Assembly: GCA_938010615.1 (NCBI GenBank) | Contig: CALLUY010000088.1 | Coordinates: 1 to 55,215, forward strand | Direction of reading: 5' to 3' | Origin: an uncultured Pirellulaceae bacterium | GTDB lineage: Bacteria; Planctomycetota; Planctomycetia; Pirellulales; Pirellulaceae | DNA: 55,215 nucleotides | In this document: positions 17,630 through 26,815 of the stretch, piece by piece | Position numbering within the stretch: position 1 is the first letter of the stretch | How the letters are laid out: each line of letters begins with the position of its first letter | Position numbers and translations under genes: made by a program | The notes under the pieces: model-generated | What the model saw: the letters and a program-made list of their open reading frames with translations, nothing else | The model's database searches: none | Told to the model about the DNA's origin: nothing

Positions 17630-18703
17630 ATGTTTGCAAAAATTCAAATACTGGTTTGTCTGGCGATGCTGACCTTTCCAGTTGCTCTGCTGGCACAGAA
17701 TCAGCAAGTCAAACCAACGACTAGGGTCATGACCCAAGCGGCACCTCAAACCGCAGATTCTCCGATCGAATCACAGATTGCGGAGGCTGGTGCCAAGTTC
17801 AATCAAGACTTCGCCTTTGGTCACCTTGAGGCCATTTGTGCGATTGGGCCACGCATGAGCACTTCGCGCGGAATGGCGACTCAGCAAGCGATGCTGAAGA
17901 AACATTTTGAGGCCCTTGGAGCCCAAGTTGGATTTCAAAACTTTAGCGTCAACGACCCGCGAACAGGACAACAAGTTGGGCTTTCGAATCTTGTCGTTCG
18001 CTGGCACCCGAAACGTTCGAAGCGGTTGATGATCTGCTGTCATTACGACACGCGTCCGTTTCCTGATCGCGATCCGGTGAATCCTCAAGGCGTGTTCATT
18101 GGAGCCAACGATGGAGCTTCTGGCGCGGCGTTTCTGTGCGAACTCGGTCGGCACATGCAAAATCAGGAAGGTCCAGTCGGATTCGATTTCATATTTTTCG
18201 ACGGCGAAGAATTTGTCTTTCAAGCACGGCGTGATCCGATGTTTTTAGGTTCGCAGTATTTCGCGAATCAATATCCGAACTGGGATGTGAAATATGACTA
18301 TGCCGTTTTGGTCGACATGATCGGGGACAAAGATCTACAATTGAAGATGGAGGTCAATAGCCTCAACGGGGCCAGAGACCTAACAAAAATGATCTGGTCG
18401 GTGGCAAAAGATCTAAAAGTTCATGAGTTCAAAGCGTCCAAAGGTCACACGATTAAGGACGACCATTTGCCGTTGATTCAAGCCGGCATTCCAACATGTG
18501 ATATCATTGACTTCGACTATCCGCGTCCGGGTATGAAAAATAAGTACTGGCACACGACTCAAGACAGTGTCGAAAACTGTTCGGCAGAATCGCTTGGCAA
18601 AGTTGGCATCGTGATGCTCGAATGGACTCGTCGGATGCAGGTGCTCTATGAGAACAATGCGAAGAAGAAAAAGAAAAACTCCCGCACGGCGAATAGAAGA
18701 TAA
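17630..18703 (+). CDS. M28 family peptidase / glutaminyl cyclase-like protein
   Basis: This protein of about 357 residues begins with a signal peptide (M-F-A-K-I-Q-I-L-V-C-L-A-M-L, cleavage near L-L-A-Q); the frame opens at 17576 but the ATG at 17630 fits the leader. Zinc-ligand motifs are in M28 order: H138 in C-C-H-Y-D-T, D161 in A-N-D-G-A-S-G, acidic D-G-E-E-F near 191-195, D in L-V-D-M-I-G-D, and H in K-D-D-H-L-P-L-I. The last pattern and the D-G-E-E block resemble glutaminyl-peptide cyclotransferases more than aminopeptidases. The end is Lys-rich. It probably acts outside the cytoplasmic membrane. Alternative: an aminopeptidase of the same fold. Confidence 0.85.
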   Translation: MFAKIQILVCLAMLTFPVALLAQNQQVKPTTRVMTQAAPQTADSPIESQIAEAGAKFNQDFAFGHLEAICAIGPRMSTSRGMATQQAMLKKHFEALGAQVGFQNFSVNDPRTGQQVGLSNLVVRWHPKRSKRLMICCHYDTRPFPDRDPVNPQGVFIGANDGASGAAFLCELGRHMQNQEGPVGFDFIFFDGEEFVFQARRDPMFLGSQYFANQYPNWDVKYDYAVLVDMIGDKDLQLKMEVNSLNGARDLTKMIWSVAKDLKVHEFKASKGHTIKDDHLPLIQAGIPTCDIIDFDYPRPGMKNKYWHTTQDSVENCSAESLGKVGIVMLEWTRRMQVLYENNAKKKKKNSRTANRR

Positions 18704-18728
18704 GTAGTTTTTACGATGGAGCAAACCA

Positions 18729-19244
18729 GTGATTTTTGAAATGCTCATTGGCTATTTCGAACCCGTTCTTAGCTTATGCCACGGCATTCTATGTATCAGC
18801 CAGAACGTGAAGAATTTTGCGTTTCTACTTGGGCTAGGCTCAGTTACAGGTGGAGTTGTTTCCCTCTTTGCACACAAGCGACAGCTGGACGATGTTTTCG
18901 GCACGCCTCATTCTGCCAGTGAGCTTCGTTTTGAAACGCGTAAGTATCGCCGACGTGCGATTGCCAGTTCGCTGATCGCTTCGCAGGGAATCATGCTGGC
19001 CGGGCTCGCGTTTGTTGACGAGATTCGCACAGTTGCGATTTTCATCAGTATCATTCTGCTGATGCTGGTTGGCATCCTGGGGGTCGCGATGTTCGATTTC
19101 TTTTCCGTGGGCATCAACGAGATTGGCCGCAAGGATGATAAAGCCAGAAAAGCGTTGGTTGATGAGTACGTGCGGCAGCGGAATCAACTGGCGAAACAGA
19201 AGGAAGACAACGAAGAGCCTCCTTCTGGTGATTCGCAATTGTAA
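18729..19244 (+). CDS. Hypothetical membrane protein
   Basis: I do not recognise this 171-residue protein. Its first start is GTG at 18729, with an ATG at 18741 as an alternative. There are about three hydrophobic segments: one near residues 28-48, a pair at roughly 78-95 and 100-125. A basic loop lies between them (R-K-Y-R-R-R-A). The C-terminal 40 residues are charged and helical (K-A-L-V-D-E-Y-V-R-Q-R-N-Q-L-A-K-Q-K) and end in the cytoplasm if the positive-inside rule holds. It follows the M28 gene after 25 bases and may be in the same unit. No known domain is visible. Confidence 0.65.
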   Translation: MIFEMLIGYFEPVLSLCHGILCISQNVKNFAFLLGLGSVTGGVVSLFAHKRQLDDVFGTPHSASELRFETRKYRRRAIASSLIASQGIMLAGLAFVDEIRTVAIFISIILLMLVGILGVAMFDFFSVGINEIGRKDDKARKALVDEYVRQRNQLAKQKEDNEEPPSGDSQL

Positions 19245-19272
19245 GTGCCTTGAACGACAATACCATTCAAAG

Positions 19273-19344
19273 AAGCCAAAGTCTCGGTGGCATAGGCCTC
19301 TGGCCTGTGTTCTGCATGTCCACAAGCCAGAGGCTTATGCCACC
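19273..19344. repeat. 72-bp hairpin repeat, copy 1
   Basis: This block recurs at 49732-49803 with a single difference. It contains a 24-bp stem, GGTGGCATAGGCCTCTGGCC on the left and its near-complement on the right, around a loop of about 11 bases. It lies between two convergent genes and could act as a bidirectional terminator-like structure, although no T-run follows. Confidence 0.9.
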
Positions 19345-19402
19345 GGTTGTTGCGATTTCGAACTGTGGCGGGACGCCGTAGCCACATGTTTTGACATCGG
19401 CT

Positions 19403-20323
19403 CTAGGACGACCGATACTTTTCCACCAACCGAACGGTCTCTTCTTCTCCGACGATCGAGACCAATTTCAAATACGGTCGCATTCCGAGCACCTTCATCT
19501 TTCGCGACCGCAACGGCACGGCCTTCGTCTCACAAACCTCGCAAGGAATCGCCGGACTTGCGTATCCGCATTTCGCACAGCTTGCCTCGGTCGTCCACCA
19601 TTGGCCATCAGAATGACCGGGCGGGTTTAACTCAACGTGGAACTCTAAATCGTGCTCAACAGAAACTTGAATTGCGCGAGCTAATCGACGCCAGGCAATC
19701 GAATCAGATTGAATTTTCTTGCAGACGCGATCCAAAAACGAAAGCTGTTCCATGGAAAACGTTTTGCAACTCCAAACGCCGTACCACGATGGCGACGTTA
19801 TCGGAAATGGAGACGCTTCATCGATCGATTCCAATGCCGACTCAAACCGCTGAACGATCGAAATGGCGTCGTCGATGGCCGAGTGATCTTCGCACTCCAT
19901 TAGCCTCATGAATCCTGGCGAACTATCTTCCGAGACGTCTCCAAACGGAAGCCAGCCAAAACAACCAGCTTTGGTAGCCGTCGCGTTCGCGGAAAGTTCC
20001 TCAGCGGAGATCGGCACGTTCGCAGGGCAGCTCCGACAGGCTGATGAGGATTTTTCTTTTCCGCCAAACGCCGCGTAAACTTCCTGTACAGGAAATCCAA
20101 TCGCCGCCGTTGCATGTTCGGTGCTGACATCAGGATGGAGGCAGATTCCGTCGACGACACGATCTTCGAACTCCCCAACCGCGATCGCCCGTAAACTCCG
20201 CAGTTCGCGAAATGCAGCATCGGTCACATTTTTCGCGTCGGGGTCGCGAAAAGGGCAGGGCACTACGATCGTCCAGCGGAGAAACGGAGGAGTTGGACCC
20301 AAGATCGCGGCAGTTCGTTTCAT
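19403..20323 (-). CDS. Hypothetical protein with Cys pairs
   Basis: I do not recognise this protein of about 306 residues. The frame opens at 20362, but the ATG at 20323 (M-K-R-T-A-A-I-L-G-P) gives a cleaner start and removes an N-terminal stretch overlapping the trxB promoter region. Cys pairs (C-R-S-C near residue 100, C-A-K-C and C-E-V-C near the end) suggest a zinc ribbon in the C-terminal 60 residues. No signal peptide or membrane segment is clear. It is transcribed divergently from trxB. A role in redox or metal handling is speculation. Confidence 0.6.
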   Translation of the reverse strand: MKRTAAILGPTPPFLRWTIVVPCPFRDPDAKNVTDAAFRELRSLRAIAVGEFEDRVVDGICLHPDVSTEHATAAIGFPVQEVYAAFGGKEKSSSACRSCPANVPISAEELSANATATKAGCFGWLPFGDVSEDSSPGFMRLMECEDHSAIDDAISIVQRFESALESIDEASPFPITSPSWYGVWSCKTFSMEQLSFLDRVCKKIQSDSIAWRRLARAIQVSVEHDLEFHVELNPPGHSDGQWWTTEASCAKCGYASPAIPCEVCETKAVPLRSRKMKVLGMRPYLKLVSIVGEEETVRLVEKYRSS

Positions 20324-20369
20324 TGCGTAAGGTTTCAGATGACGGGTCGTCGAAAGATGCAACAGATTC

Positions 20370-20398
20370 TATAATCTGCGATTCGAATTCGAAGGAGA
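20370..20398 (+). promoter_or_regulatory. trxB promoter -10, palindrome and strong ribosome binding site
   Basis: A perfect -10 TATAAT (20370-20375) is followed by a perfect 12-bp palindrome TTCGAATTCGAA (20382-20393) and a strong Shine-Dalgarno GAAGGAGA (20391-20398) just before the GTG start at 20403. The -35 region is poor (TCGTCG at 20347-20352), which could mean a weak or activator-dependent promoter. The palindrome overlaps the expected transcription start. Confidence 0.45.
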
Positions 20399-20402
20399 TA
20401 CA

Positions 20403-21491
20403 GTGTCAGAAAAAGTCGTCATTATCGGAAGTGGTCCTGCGGGATGGTCAGCTGCAATTTACGCCGCACGAGCGAACCTGAGTCCGTTGCTTTTTGAAGG
20501 AACCGTCAAGCCTGAGATGATTCCGCTGGGGCAATTGGCCTACACGACTGAAGTCGAAAATTATCCTGGATTCCCGTTCGGAAATGTACGTGCTTTCGTG
20601 GAAAGTGCCGTCGACAAAGATCGCCACTGGAACCTTCCTGGGATCCCAAACCATCTCCGTGAAAAGAAGAAACGCGATAGCCTCGCCGACATTCAGCCGC
20701 ACTATGCCGTTCAAGGCACCGAACTGATGGAGTTGATGAAGCAGCAAGCACTCAACTTTGACACGCGGGTCATCGGCGACGATATCGTCGATGTTGATTT
20801 TAATTCCGGTCCGATGCGAGTCATCCCAGCCAAAGGCGATCCTGTCGAGACGCACACGATCATCATCGCTACTGGCGCACGTGCGAATTATCTAGGCTTG
20901 GAATCCGAGGAAGCTTACAAGAATAAGGGCGTCAGTGCCTGTGCGGTTTGCGACGGCGCTTTGCCGGTGTTCTGGAACAAGAAGCTCGCCGTTGTCGGCG
21001 GTGGAGACTCCGCTGTCGAAGAGGCAACTTACCTTGCGAACCTCAGTACTGCTGTGAAAGTTTATTTGATCGTTCGACGTGACGAGATGCGTGCATCAAA
21101 AATCATGCAGGAACGTGCCATCAATCATCCGAAGATCGAAATTCTTTGGAACTCAGTGGTTGACGAAGTGATCGGCGATGGAGACTTGGTTACGGGTTTG
21201 AAAATCAAGAGCACGACGGACGACAGCATTTCGGACTTGGAAGTCGGCGGCATGTTTGTGGCGATTGGTCACACTCCGAACACCAGTTTCCTCAGCGGCA
21301 AGTTGAAGATGAATGAAAAGGGCTACATTCAGTGGACCAAAGCGTTTCGCACCAACACCAGCGCTGAAGGCGTATTCGCTGCCGGCGACGTCGCGGACGA
21401 CTACTATCGCCAAGCGATCACTTCGGCTGGAACGGGATGCATGGCTGCATTGGATGTCGAAAGACACCTTGCTGACAAAGGAATTGAGTAG
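20403..21491 (+). CDS. trxB: Thioredoxin reductase
   Basis: This 362-residue FAD/NADPH flavoprotein transfers electrons from NADPH to thioredoxin. The FAD-binding G-S-G-P-A-G lies at residues 9-14, the redox-active C-A-V-C at 180-183 ([10 protein letters not shown]), the NADPH-binding G-G-G-D-S-A near 200-205, and G-V-F-A-A-G-D-V close to the end. Compared with the usual 315-325 residues there is a charged insertion of about 42 residues (61-102) after Y-P-G-F-P-F-G. The start is GTG with an excellent ribosome site. Confidence 0.95.
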   Translation: MSEKVVIIGSGPAGWSAAIYAARANLSPLLFEGTVKPEMIPLGQLAYTTEVENYPGFPFGNVRAFVESAVDKDRHWNLPGIPNHLREKKKRDSLADIQPHYAVQGTELMELMKQQALNFDTRVIGDDIVDVDFNSGPMRVIPAKGDPVETHTIIIATGARANYLGLESEEAYKNKGVSACAVCDGALPVFWNKKLAVVGGGDSAVEEATYLANLSTAVKVYLIVRRDEMRASKIMQERAINHPKIEILWNSVVDEVIGDGDLVTGLKIKSTTDDSISDLEVGGMFVAIGHTPNTSFLSGKLKMNEKGYIQWTKAFRTNTSAEGVFAAGDVADDYYRQAITSAGTGCMAALDVERHLADKGIE

Positions 21492-21628
21492 GCGAATCCG
21501 TCCCAGACTCGATCGTTCCCGGTCTGAGACCGTTCGGGCCGTGGTCTCGTGCTAGCGAGATGACTCCCGCTGTGGACCCTAATCTGCCAAACCGTTAATC
21601 TCCGTTAAAAATCTAGCGGAGAAAAAGC

Positions 21629-22462
21629 ATGCTTTCGCCAAACTGGGCGAGCCAAGCCCGAAATCTGACCTTCGTTGCGTCGATGCTGGCGATCTGCATC
21701 GGGACCAATGCTATGGCTCAGGAATTCAAAATCGAAACGGCGATCTATGCTGGAGACAGCAAAGTACCCGTCGCGCAAAACGTAACTTTATTCCAACGCG
21801 ATCTGGTTGTTGACCTGAAAATTGATTCAGCGACTCCGCCAAACATCGTCGACACCAAAGTCTACGATTCGCGCCAGAAACTGGTCGCCTTGCTTGATCA
21901 CACGCGAAAAATTCGCTTGGAGATTTCAGATAATCGCCTACTCCAAATGGTCGAAGGCCTACGTCGCGATATTTCGCAGAAGAAAAACTTACAGTTTCTG
22001 GTAGACGAAACATTCACCGAATCACAGGAATTGGAGGCTTCCCGCATTCGTCTGACGAGTCCTTCCATCCGGTATCTCGTTGAAGGACAACGGCCTGCCG
22101 ACACCAGTTACCTCAAGATTCACGGCGAGTTCCTCGATATTTTTTCTCGGCTTAACGCTTCGGATCCAGGCGGTTTCCCTCCGTTCGCGCGTCTGAAGTT
22201 GAACCAGTCGATCAAGAAAATGGGTTGGATTCCGTCGGCTGTCGAAATTGAAATGGAGCCAAACGCACTGGTGACCAACGGATTGAAAATGAAATCAACT
22301 CACATCCTGATCGACGGACTCTCAAAAGACGACAACGCAAGGATCGAATCAGCAAAAAATCAGTGGCTTAGCTATCAAGCTGTCAACTTGCTTGAGTTTC
22401 GAGGCATCGAAAAAACAGCAAGCACCAAAGCTAAAGTTGGTGCAACCACGACGACGAAGTAG
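21629..22462 (+). CDS. Secreted hypothetical protein
   Basis: This 277-residue protein is unrecognised. It has a signal peptide (F-V-A-S-M-L-A-I-C-I-G-T, cleavage near A-M-A-Q). The mature part alternates charged and hydrophobic strands (e.g. V-A-Q-N-V-T-L-F-Q-R-D-L-V-V-D-L-K-I-D) and reads like a periplasmic beta-rich fold. GGAG precedes the ATG. It is followed closely by the sulfatase gene (59 bases), suggesting one transcript. It may process or bind a sulfated substrate, but that is only inferred from position. Confidence 0.7.
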   Translation: MLSPNWASQARNLTFVASMLAICIGTNAMAQEFKIETAIYAGDSKVPVAQNVTLFQRDLVVDLKIDSATPPNIVDTKVYDSRQKLVALLDHTRKIRLEISDNRLLQMVEGLRRDISQKKNLQFLVDETFTESQELEASRIRLTSPSIRYLVEGQRPADTSYLKIHGEFLDIFSRLNASDPGGFPPFARLKLNQSIKKMGWIPSAVEIEMEPNALVTNGLKMKSTHILIDGLSKDDNARIESAKNQWLSYQAVNLLEFRGIEKTASTKAKVGATTTTK

Positions 22463-22521
22463 CTCATGGTCGCTGAGCAGCCTGAACCAATCTCTTCATC
22501 CCTCCCGCCACGCCATTGAAT

Positions 22522-24495
22522 ATGAAGAAAATCCTGTTCGTTGTCCTGATAGTGTTTGCGACCGTTGGGATCTGCCTGTTGTCATTGGTAATAGGCGCAC
22601 GGATGGTCAAGCGAACCTCGAACTTGGCACTTTCGGATACTCCGATCCAAATTCTCCCACCAGACCATCGTCCGAACATCGTATTGATCAACCTCGACGA
22701 TGCGGATCACAAGATGCTTTCGCCCGAGATGCTCAAGCTTTATCCGGGTTTTGACGAATTAGCCAAACGCAGCGTTTCGTTCACCAACATGCATGTGACA
22801 ACTCCCTTCTGTGGACCGTCCAGAGCAGCTTTATTCCGCGGACAGTATGCACATCGAACCGGCGTTCGAGTCAACATTCCTGAATCGGAACTGTCGCTTC
22901 AATTCAAAGGTGGATACTCAGAGTTCATGCGTCAAGGACACGATCACGAAGAGCTTGGCGTTTGGCTGAAACGGGGCGGATACCGAACCATGCTGCTGGG
23001 AAAGTATCACCACAACGGATTCGATGGCCGAAAACCCGATGGCTTTGACGATTTTTACGCGACCAATGGCGGACGTTACCTTGGATCCTACGAGTTCACG
23101 ACTCGCAATGTTCCCAAAGGCAGAGGCGAGCAGAATGCGATGAATGTCTATCGCACGAATCGCGAAGCCGACGACGCCGTAAATTTGATTCGCCAACACA
23201 AACAGCGACGAAAGCTGCAAACTGCCTCCGGTGAAGTCGCCCAGCCGTTCTTTTTCTACTACGCGCCGCTGGCACCGCATCGACCTCTTGGCAATGATTT
23301 CACGAAGATGGTCGATAAAGAGAAATACGCAAATTGGCAGGCAGGCCTTGAAATCCCGATGACGCCGGATTTCAACGAAGCTGACATGTTCGACAAACCG
23401 ACACATCGCCAGTCAGAACCTTACACGGAAGAAGAAATTGAACTCTTGCACGCCGAATATCGGTGTCGTGCTCGCGCCGTCAAGTCTGTCGATGACTTTA
23501 TCCAGAAGATGATCGCAGAGCTGAAAGATAAAGGACTCTACGAAAACACCTACTTCATGATCACGTCGGACAACGGCTATCAAATGGGTCATCATCGATT
23601 GCACAACAAACTTGATCCGTATCGAATGTCGACGACCGCACCACTTTTCGTAAGCGGCCCCGAAGCGGCAGAACCGACGAGCGTCAGCCATCTTTTGGCT
23701 CACATTGACATGTGCCCAACGATCCTTGATTTGGCTGAATGCCCCAAGCCCGGTTTCCTGGACGGCAAATCGTTTGTTGATTTGATCCGTGATCCACATT
23801 CGCATGATGAAAAAACGTGGAGGAAGCCAGTCGTTATTGAGAACTGGCAAGTCAAACGAAATCGATCTGAATGCCTGCCCGGCACTTACAGTGGCTTGCG
23901 ATATCACGACCGAACCTACATCGAATGGTGCACCGGTGACCGGGAGTTCTATGATCTTTCCACCGATCCGTATGAGCTCGAGAATGCTTACGATTCTCTT
24001 TCGGATGCTGAAAAAAACAAACTGAGAGAAGATCTTTTGAATTCGCGTTCCGTTGAAATGGACCCGATCGTCACCGTGCTAAGGAGAGCCGTACTTTCGG
24101 AGCACATTGAGTTCCCATATTGCGTTCGCGGAATTGCCGAAGATGATCGATGCGTCAGAAAAATTGAATTGCTGATTCGACACGCAAAGCGCGGGTATTG
24201 GAACGGGAATTCGTGGATACCTAAACGAACCTATATGCAGGTGACCGACCATGCTCCGGATCAGCAAATGGTTTCATGGCGATACGATCTACGCGACGCA
24301 GTATCGAAGCTGACCGAAGAAGACATGGAGACGCTGAAGAACGACAGGGACGTCTTTCGACTCGCAGTGCAAGTTTTTGCCTACGACCATCTCGGCAACA
24401 AGTCGAAGGAAGCCAGAACTCAAATCGTTCCGCCATTCACGACGGATCCATTTTCGGATCGGACGGCGACAGATGATCAGACGATCAAGCGCTGA
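22522..24495 (+). CDS. Sulfatase (formylglycine-dependent)
   Basis: This protein of about 657 residues has an N-terminal hydrophobic anchor or signal (residues 3-28). The sulfatase metal-binding L-I-N-L-D-D-A-D lies near residue 55. The active-site signature P-F-C-G-P-S-R has Cys97 as the residue that FGE enzymes oxidise to formylglycine. Later marks are G-K-Y-H-H-N-G-F near 170 and I-T-S-D-N-G-Y near 350, which carries further calcium and sulfate ligands. The C-terminal 170 residues have no close similarity that I recognise. The frame begins with TTG at 22516 but the ATG at 22522 is preferred. Sulfatases are numerous in planctomycetes and act on sulfated polysaccharides; the substrate is unknown. 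Confidence 0.93.
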   Translation: MKKILFVVLIVFATVGICLLSLVIGARMVKRTSNLALSDTPIQILPPDHRPNIVLINLDDADHKMLSPEMLKLYPGFDELAKRSVSFTNMHVTTPFCGPSRAALFRGQYAHRTGVRVNIPESELSLQFKGGYSEFMRQGHDHEELGVWLKRGGYRTMLLGKYHHNGFDGRKPDGFDDFYATNGGRYLGSYEFTTRNVPKGRGEQNAMNVYRTNREADDAVNLIRQHKQRRKLQTASGEVAQPFFFYYAPLAPHRPLGNDFTKMVDKEKYANWQAGLEIPMTPDFNEADMFDKPTHRQSEPYTEEEIELLHAEYRCRARAVKSVDDFIQKMIAELKDKGLYENTYFMITSDNGYQMGHHRLHNKLDPYRMSTTAPLFVSGPEAAEPTSVSHLLAHIDMCPTILDLAECPKPGFLDGKSFVDLIRDPHSHDEKTWRKPVVIENWQVKRNRSECLPGTYSGLRYHDRTYIEWCTGDREFYDLSTDPYELENAYDSLSDAEKNKLREDLLNSRSVEMDPIVTVLRRAVLSEHIEFPYCVRGIAEDDRCVRKIELLIRHAKRGYWNGNSWIPKRTYMQVTDHAPDQQMVSWRYDLRDAVSKLTEEDMETLKNDRDVFRLAVQVFAYDHLGNKSKEARTQIVPPFTTDPFSDRTATDDQTIKR

Positions 24496-24542
24496 ACCGT
24501 CGCTTAGATTCAGTTTCACACAAGTCCCACCTGCGGAAATGC

Positions 24543-25988
24543 CTAAGCCTGCGGTTCGGTCATCGACCACGGATCAAGAGCTTCCTTAAGCGTTTCCGGT
24601 GGCAATATATTCTGCTCTTCGCACAATTCGCGAATCGTCTTGCCAGTCGCGAAAGCTTCCTTCGCCAGCTTGGCTGCTTTCTCGTAGCCGATGTGCGGAT
24701 TCAAGCTCGTACACATCGATAAACTTTGCTCCACGAACGATTCACACTTGGCTTCGTTCGCTTTCATTTCAACGACGCAGAACTCGTCGAACGCTTTGAC
24801 GCCTCTGGCCAACAACAGAACACTTTCCAGCGTCGTTTGAGCCATCACTGGCATCATAATGTTCAGTTGAAACTGACCGCCTGCGGCGCCGCAGATCGTG
24901 ATCGTCTGATCGTTGCCCATCACGCGAGCCGTCAGCTGCATCATGCTTTCGCTCATGACTGGATTGACTTTCCCCGGCATGATCGAACTTCCTGGTTGTC
25001 GAGTCGGCAACGAGACTTCGGAAAATCCACATCGCGGCCCCGATCCCAACCAACGGATATTGTTCGATAAATTAAACAACGTTGAAGCAATCGCTTTCAA
25101 ATTCGCGTGGCACTCGACCAGCCCGTCACGCTGAGCGTTTGCTTCGAAGTGATCGACTGCCTCAATGAACGGAATTTTCGTCTGATCCGCGAGAACTTTC
25201 GAGACTCGTGAACCGAATTCCGGATGCGTGTTGATACCAGAACCGACAGCCGTCCCGCCGACCGGAAGCTCGAGTACACTTTTAACAGCCGACTCAGCAC
25301 GTGAAATTGAAAGCTCAATTTGCCTTGCGAACGCACCGAACTCCTGTCCCAAACGAAGCGGCGTCGCATCCATCAAATGCGTTCTTCCGATCTTGATAAC
25401 CTTATCCCACTGAGCCGCCTTATCAGACAGCGATTTGTGCATGCCTTGTAGCGCAGGGATCAGCTCGTTCTGAATTTCGCACGCGACGGCAACATGGATC
25501 GCCGTCGGAAAGGTATCGTTCGTGCTCTGGCCCATGTTGACATGATCGTTGGGGTGAATCGATTTCTCTTCTCCCATTCGATCACCGCCGTCGATTTCGA
25601 TTGCGCGATTGGAAATGACCTCGTTGATGTTCATATTGCTGGACGTTCCCGAACCAGTTTGGAAAACATCGATCGGAAATTCAGCATCCAACTTTCCGGC
25701 AATTACTTCTTCGGTCGCAGCGATCAATGATTCAACCTGTTTGTCGGACAGCGGATTTTTCCCTGATCCAGTCAGCTTCCCCAGATCGCGATTGGCAATC
25801 GCACAAGCTTTTTTGACGCGTCCCATCGCACGAATCATCGCGGGCGGCATGGTCCAGCCGGAGACCGGAAAATTGTCGACCGCTCGTTGAGTTTGTGCTC
25901 CGTAGTAGGCGTCTCGTGGCACCTGGACTTCGCCCATGGAGTCACGTTCTGTTCGCATTTCAATTTTTGAGCTGTCGCTGGACATCAA
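24543..25988 (-). CDS. fumC: Class II fumarate hydratase
   Basis: This 481-residue protein is of the size of class II fumarases, which interconvert fumarate and malate in the TCA cycle. Visible family marks are T-G-S-G-T-S-S-N-M-N near residue 110, N-D-T-F-P-T-A near 155, and the signature G-S-S-I-M-P-G-K-V-N-P-V near residue 330. The start is not decided: ATG codons occur at residues 1 and 2 and the N-terminus is slightly longer than usual. It lies next to pdxH in divergent orientation. Confidence 0.95.
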   Translation of the reverse strand: MMSSDSSKIEMRTERDSMGEVQVPRDAYYGAQTQRAVDNFPVSGWTMPPAMIRAMGRVKKACAIANRDLGKLTGSGKNPLSDKQVESLIAATEEVIAGKLDAEFPIDVFQTGSGTSSNMNINEVISNRAIEIDGGDRMGEEKSIHPNDHVNMGQSTNDTFPTAIHVAVACEIQNELIPALQGMHKSLSDKAAQWDKVIKIGRTHLMDATPLRLGQEFGAFARQIELSISRAESAVKSVLELPVGGTAVGSGINTHPEFGSRVSKVLADQTKIPFIEAVDHFEANAQRDGLVECHANLKAIASTLFNLSNNIRWLGSGPRCGFSEVSLPTRQPGSSIMPGKVNPVMSESMMQLTARVMGNDQTITICGAAGGQFQLNIMMPVMAQTTLESVLLLARGVKAFDEFCVVEMKANEAKCESFVEQSLSMCTSLNPHIGYEKAAKLAKEAFATGKTIRELCEEQNILPPETLKEALDPWSMTEPQA

Positions 25989-26095
25989 GAAACTTCCGGA
26001 AAAATAGATCGCACGTTAGACTTGGTGAATCTCATTCTGTCTTTGCGGTCCGCCTATGGCAAGGGCTGCTTCGACGATCCAACCAATGGAACGAT

Positions 26096-26743
26096 ATGGA
26101 CTTCAAGGAACTTCGAAAAGAATACGAAACGCAAGGCATCGATGATTCGCAGCTCGACGCGAATCCGTTCGTCACGATGCAATCGTGGTTACAGGTTGCG
26201 ACCGATAGCGCCCCGAGCCATTGGTTTGAATCCAATGCGATGACTTTGGCCACCGCCGGCACTGACGGCATCGTGAGCTCGCGAACGGTGCTGCTGAAAG
26301 GGATCGATGAAAATTCGATTCGGTTCTACACGAACTACGGTTCAACCAAAGGCAAACAACTGGCAGAAAACCCGAACGCATCGGTGACGTTTCATTGGGC
26401 TTGGCTGGGGCGACAAGTTCAAATGCGAGGCAGCGTGGCAAAGACATCGCGCGAAGATTCGAAAGCCTATTTCCATTCGCGGCCCCGAGGTTCACAGTTG
26501 GGAGCCCTGGCTTCAGAGCAATCAACGCGTATCGAATCGCGTGAGCAGCTGGAAAAAATTCGCGCTGATTTGGAAGCCAAGTTCGATGGCCAGGAAATTC
26601 CGCTTCCCGAAAACTGGGGTGGCTACGCCCTGACTCCCCAATTCATCGAATTTTGGCAAGGACGACTCGATCGAATGCACGATCGAGTCGTGTATGAGAA
26701 AAACGGCGATGGAGTTTGGCAGCGTTACCGTATTTCGCCGTAA
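26096..26743 (+). CDS. pdxH: Pyridoxamine/pyridoxine 5'-phosphate oxidase
   Basis: This FMN enzyme of about 215 residues makes pyridoxal 5'-phosphate from the amine or alcohol forms. The frame opens much earlier (25895) but the ATG at 26096 fits the family length and starts M-D-F-K-E-L-R-K-E-Y. Visible marks are F-Y-T-N-Y-G-S-T-K-G near residue 75, F-H-W-A-W-L-G-R-Q near 100, S-Q-L-G-A-L-A-S near 135 and the C-terminal W-Q-G-R-L-D-R-M-H-D-R. It is divergent from fumC and convergent with the ZIP transporter gene. The earlier codons read through the fumC start region and are unlikely to be translated. Confidence 0.93.
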   Translation: MDFKELRKEYETQGIDDSQLDANPFVTMQSWLQVATDSAPSHWFESNAMTLATAGTDGIVSSRTVLLKGIDENSIRFYTNYGSTKGKQLAENPNASVTFHWAWLGRQVQMRGSVAKTSREDSKAYFHSRPRGSQLGALASEQSTRIESREQLEKIRADLEAKFDGQEIPLPENWGGYALTPQFIEFWQGRLDRMHDRVVYEKNGDGVWQRYRISP

Positions 26744-26744
26744 A

Positions 26745-26815
26745 CCTTAGGACGGGCACCTTGCCCTTCAAGTCAAAGAACTCCAATATTTGACGGGCAA
26801 GCCGCCCAGCCTACG
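26745..26815. repeat. Imperfect palindrome between pdxH and the ZIP gene, overlapping the ZIP 3' end
   Basis: GGACGGGCACCTTGCCCTTCAAGTCAAA (from about 26751) is followed, around a short spacer, by TTTGACGGGCAAGCCGCCCAGCC (to about 26812). The second arm lies inside the coding region of the minus-strand ZIP gene and encodes its last residues. Confidence 0.6.

Noticed and set aside
21526..21548. Weak hairpin after trxB (GAGACC and GGTCTC)
   Set aside because: Only six pairs and no T-run; not enough for a terminator call.
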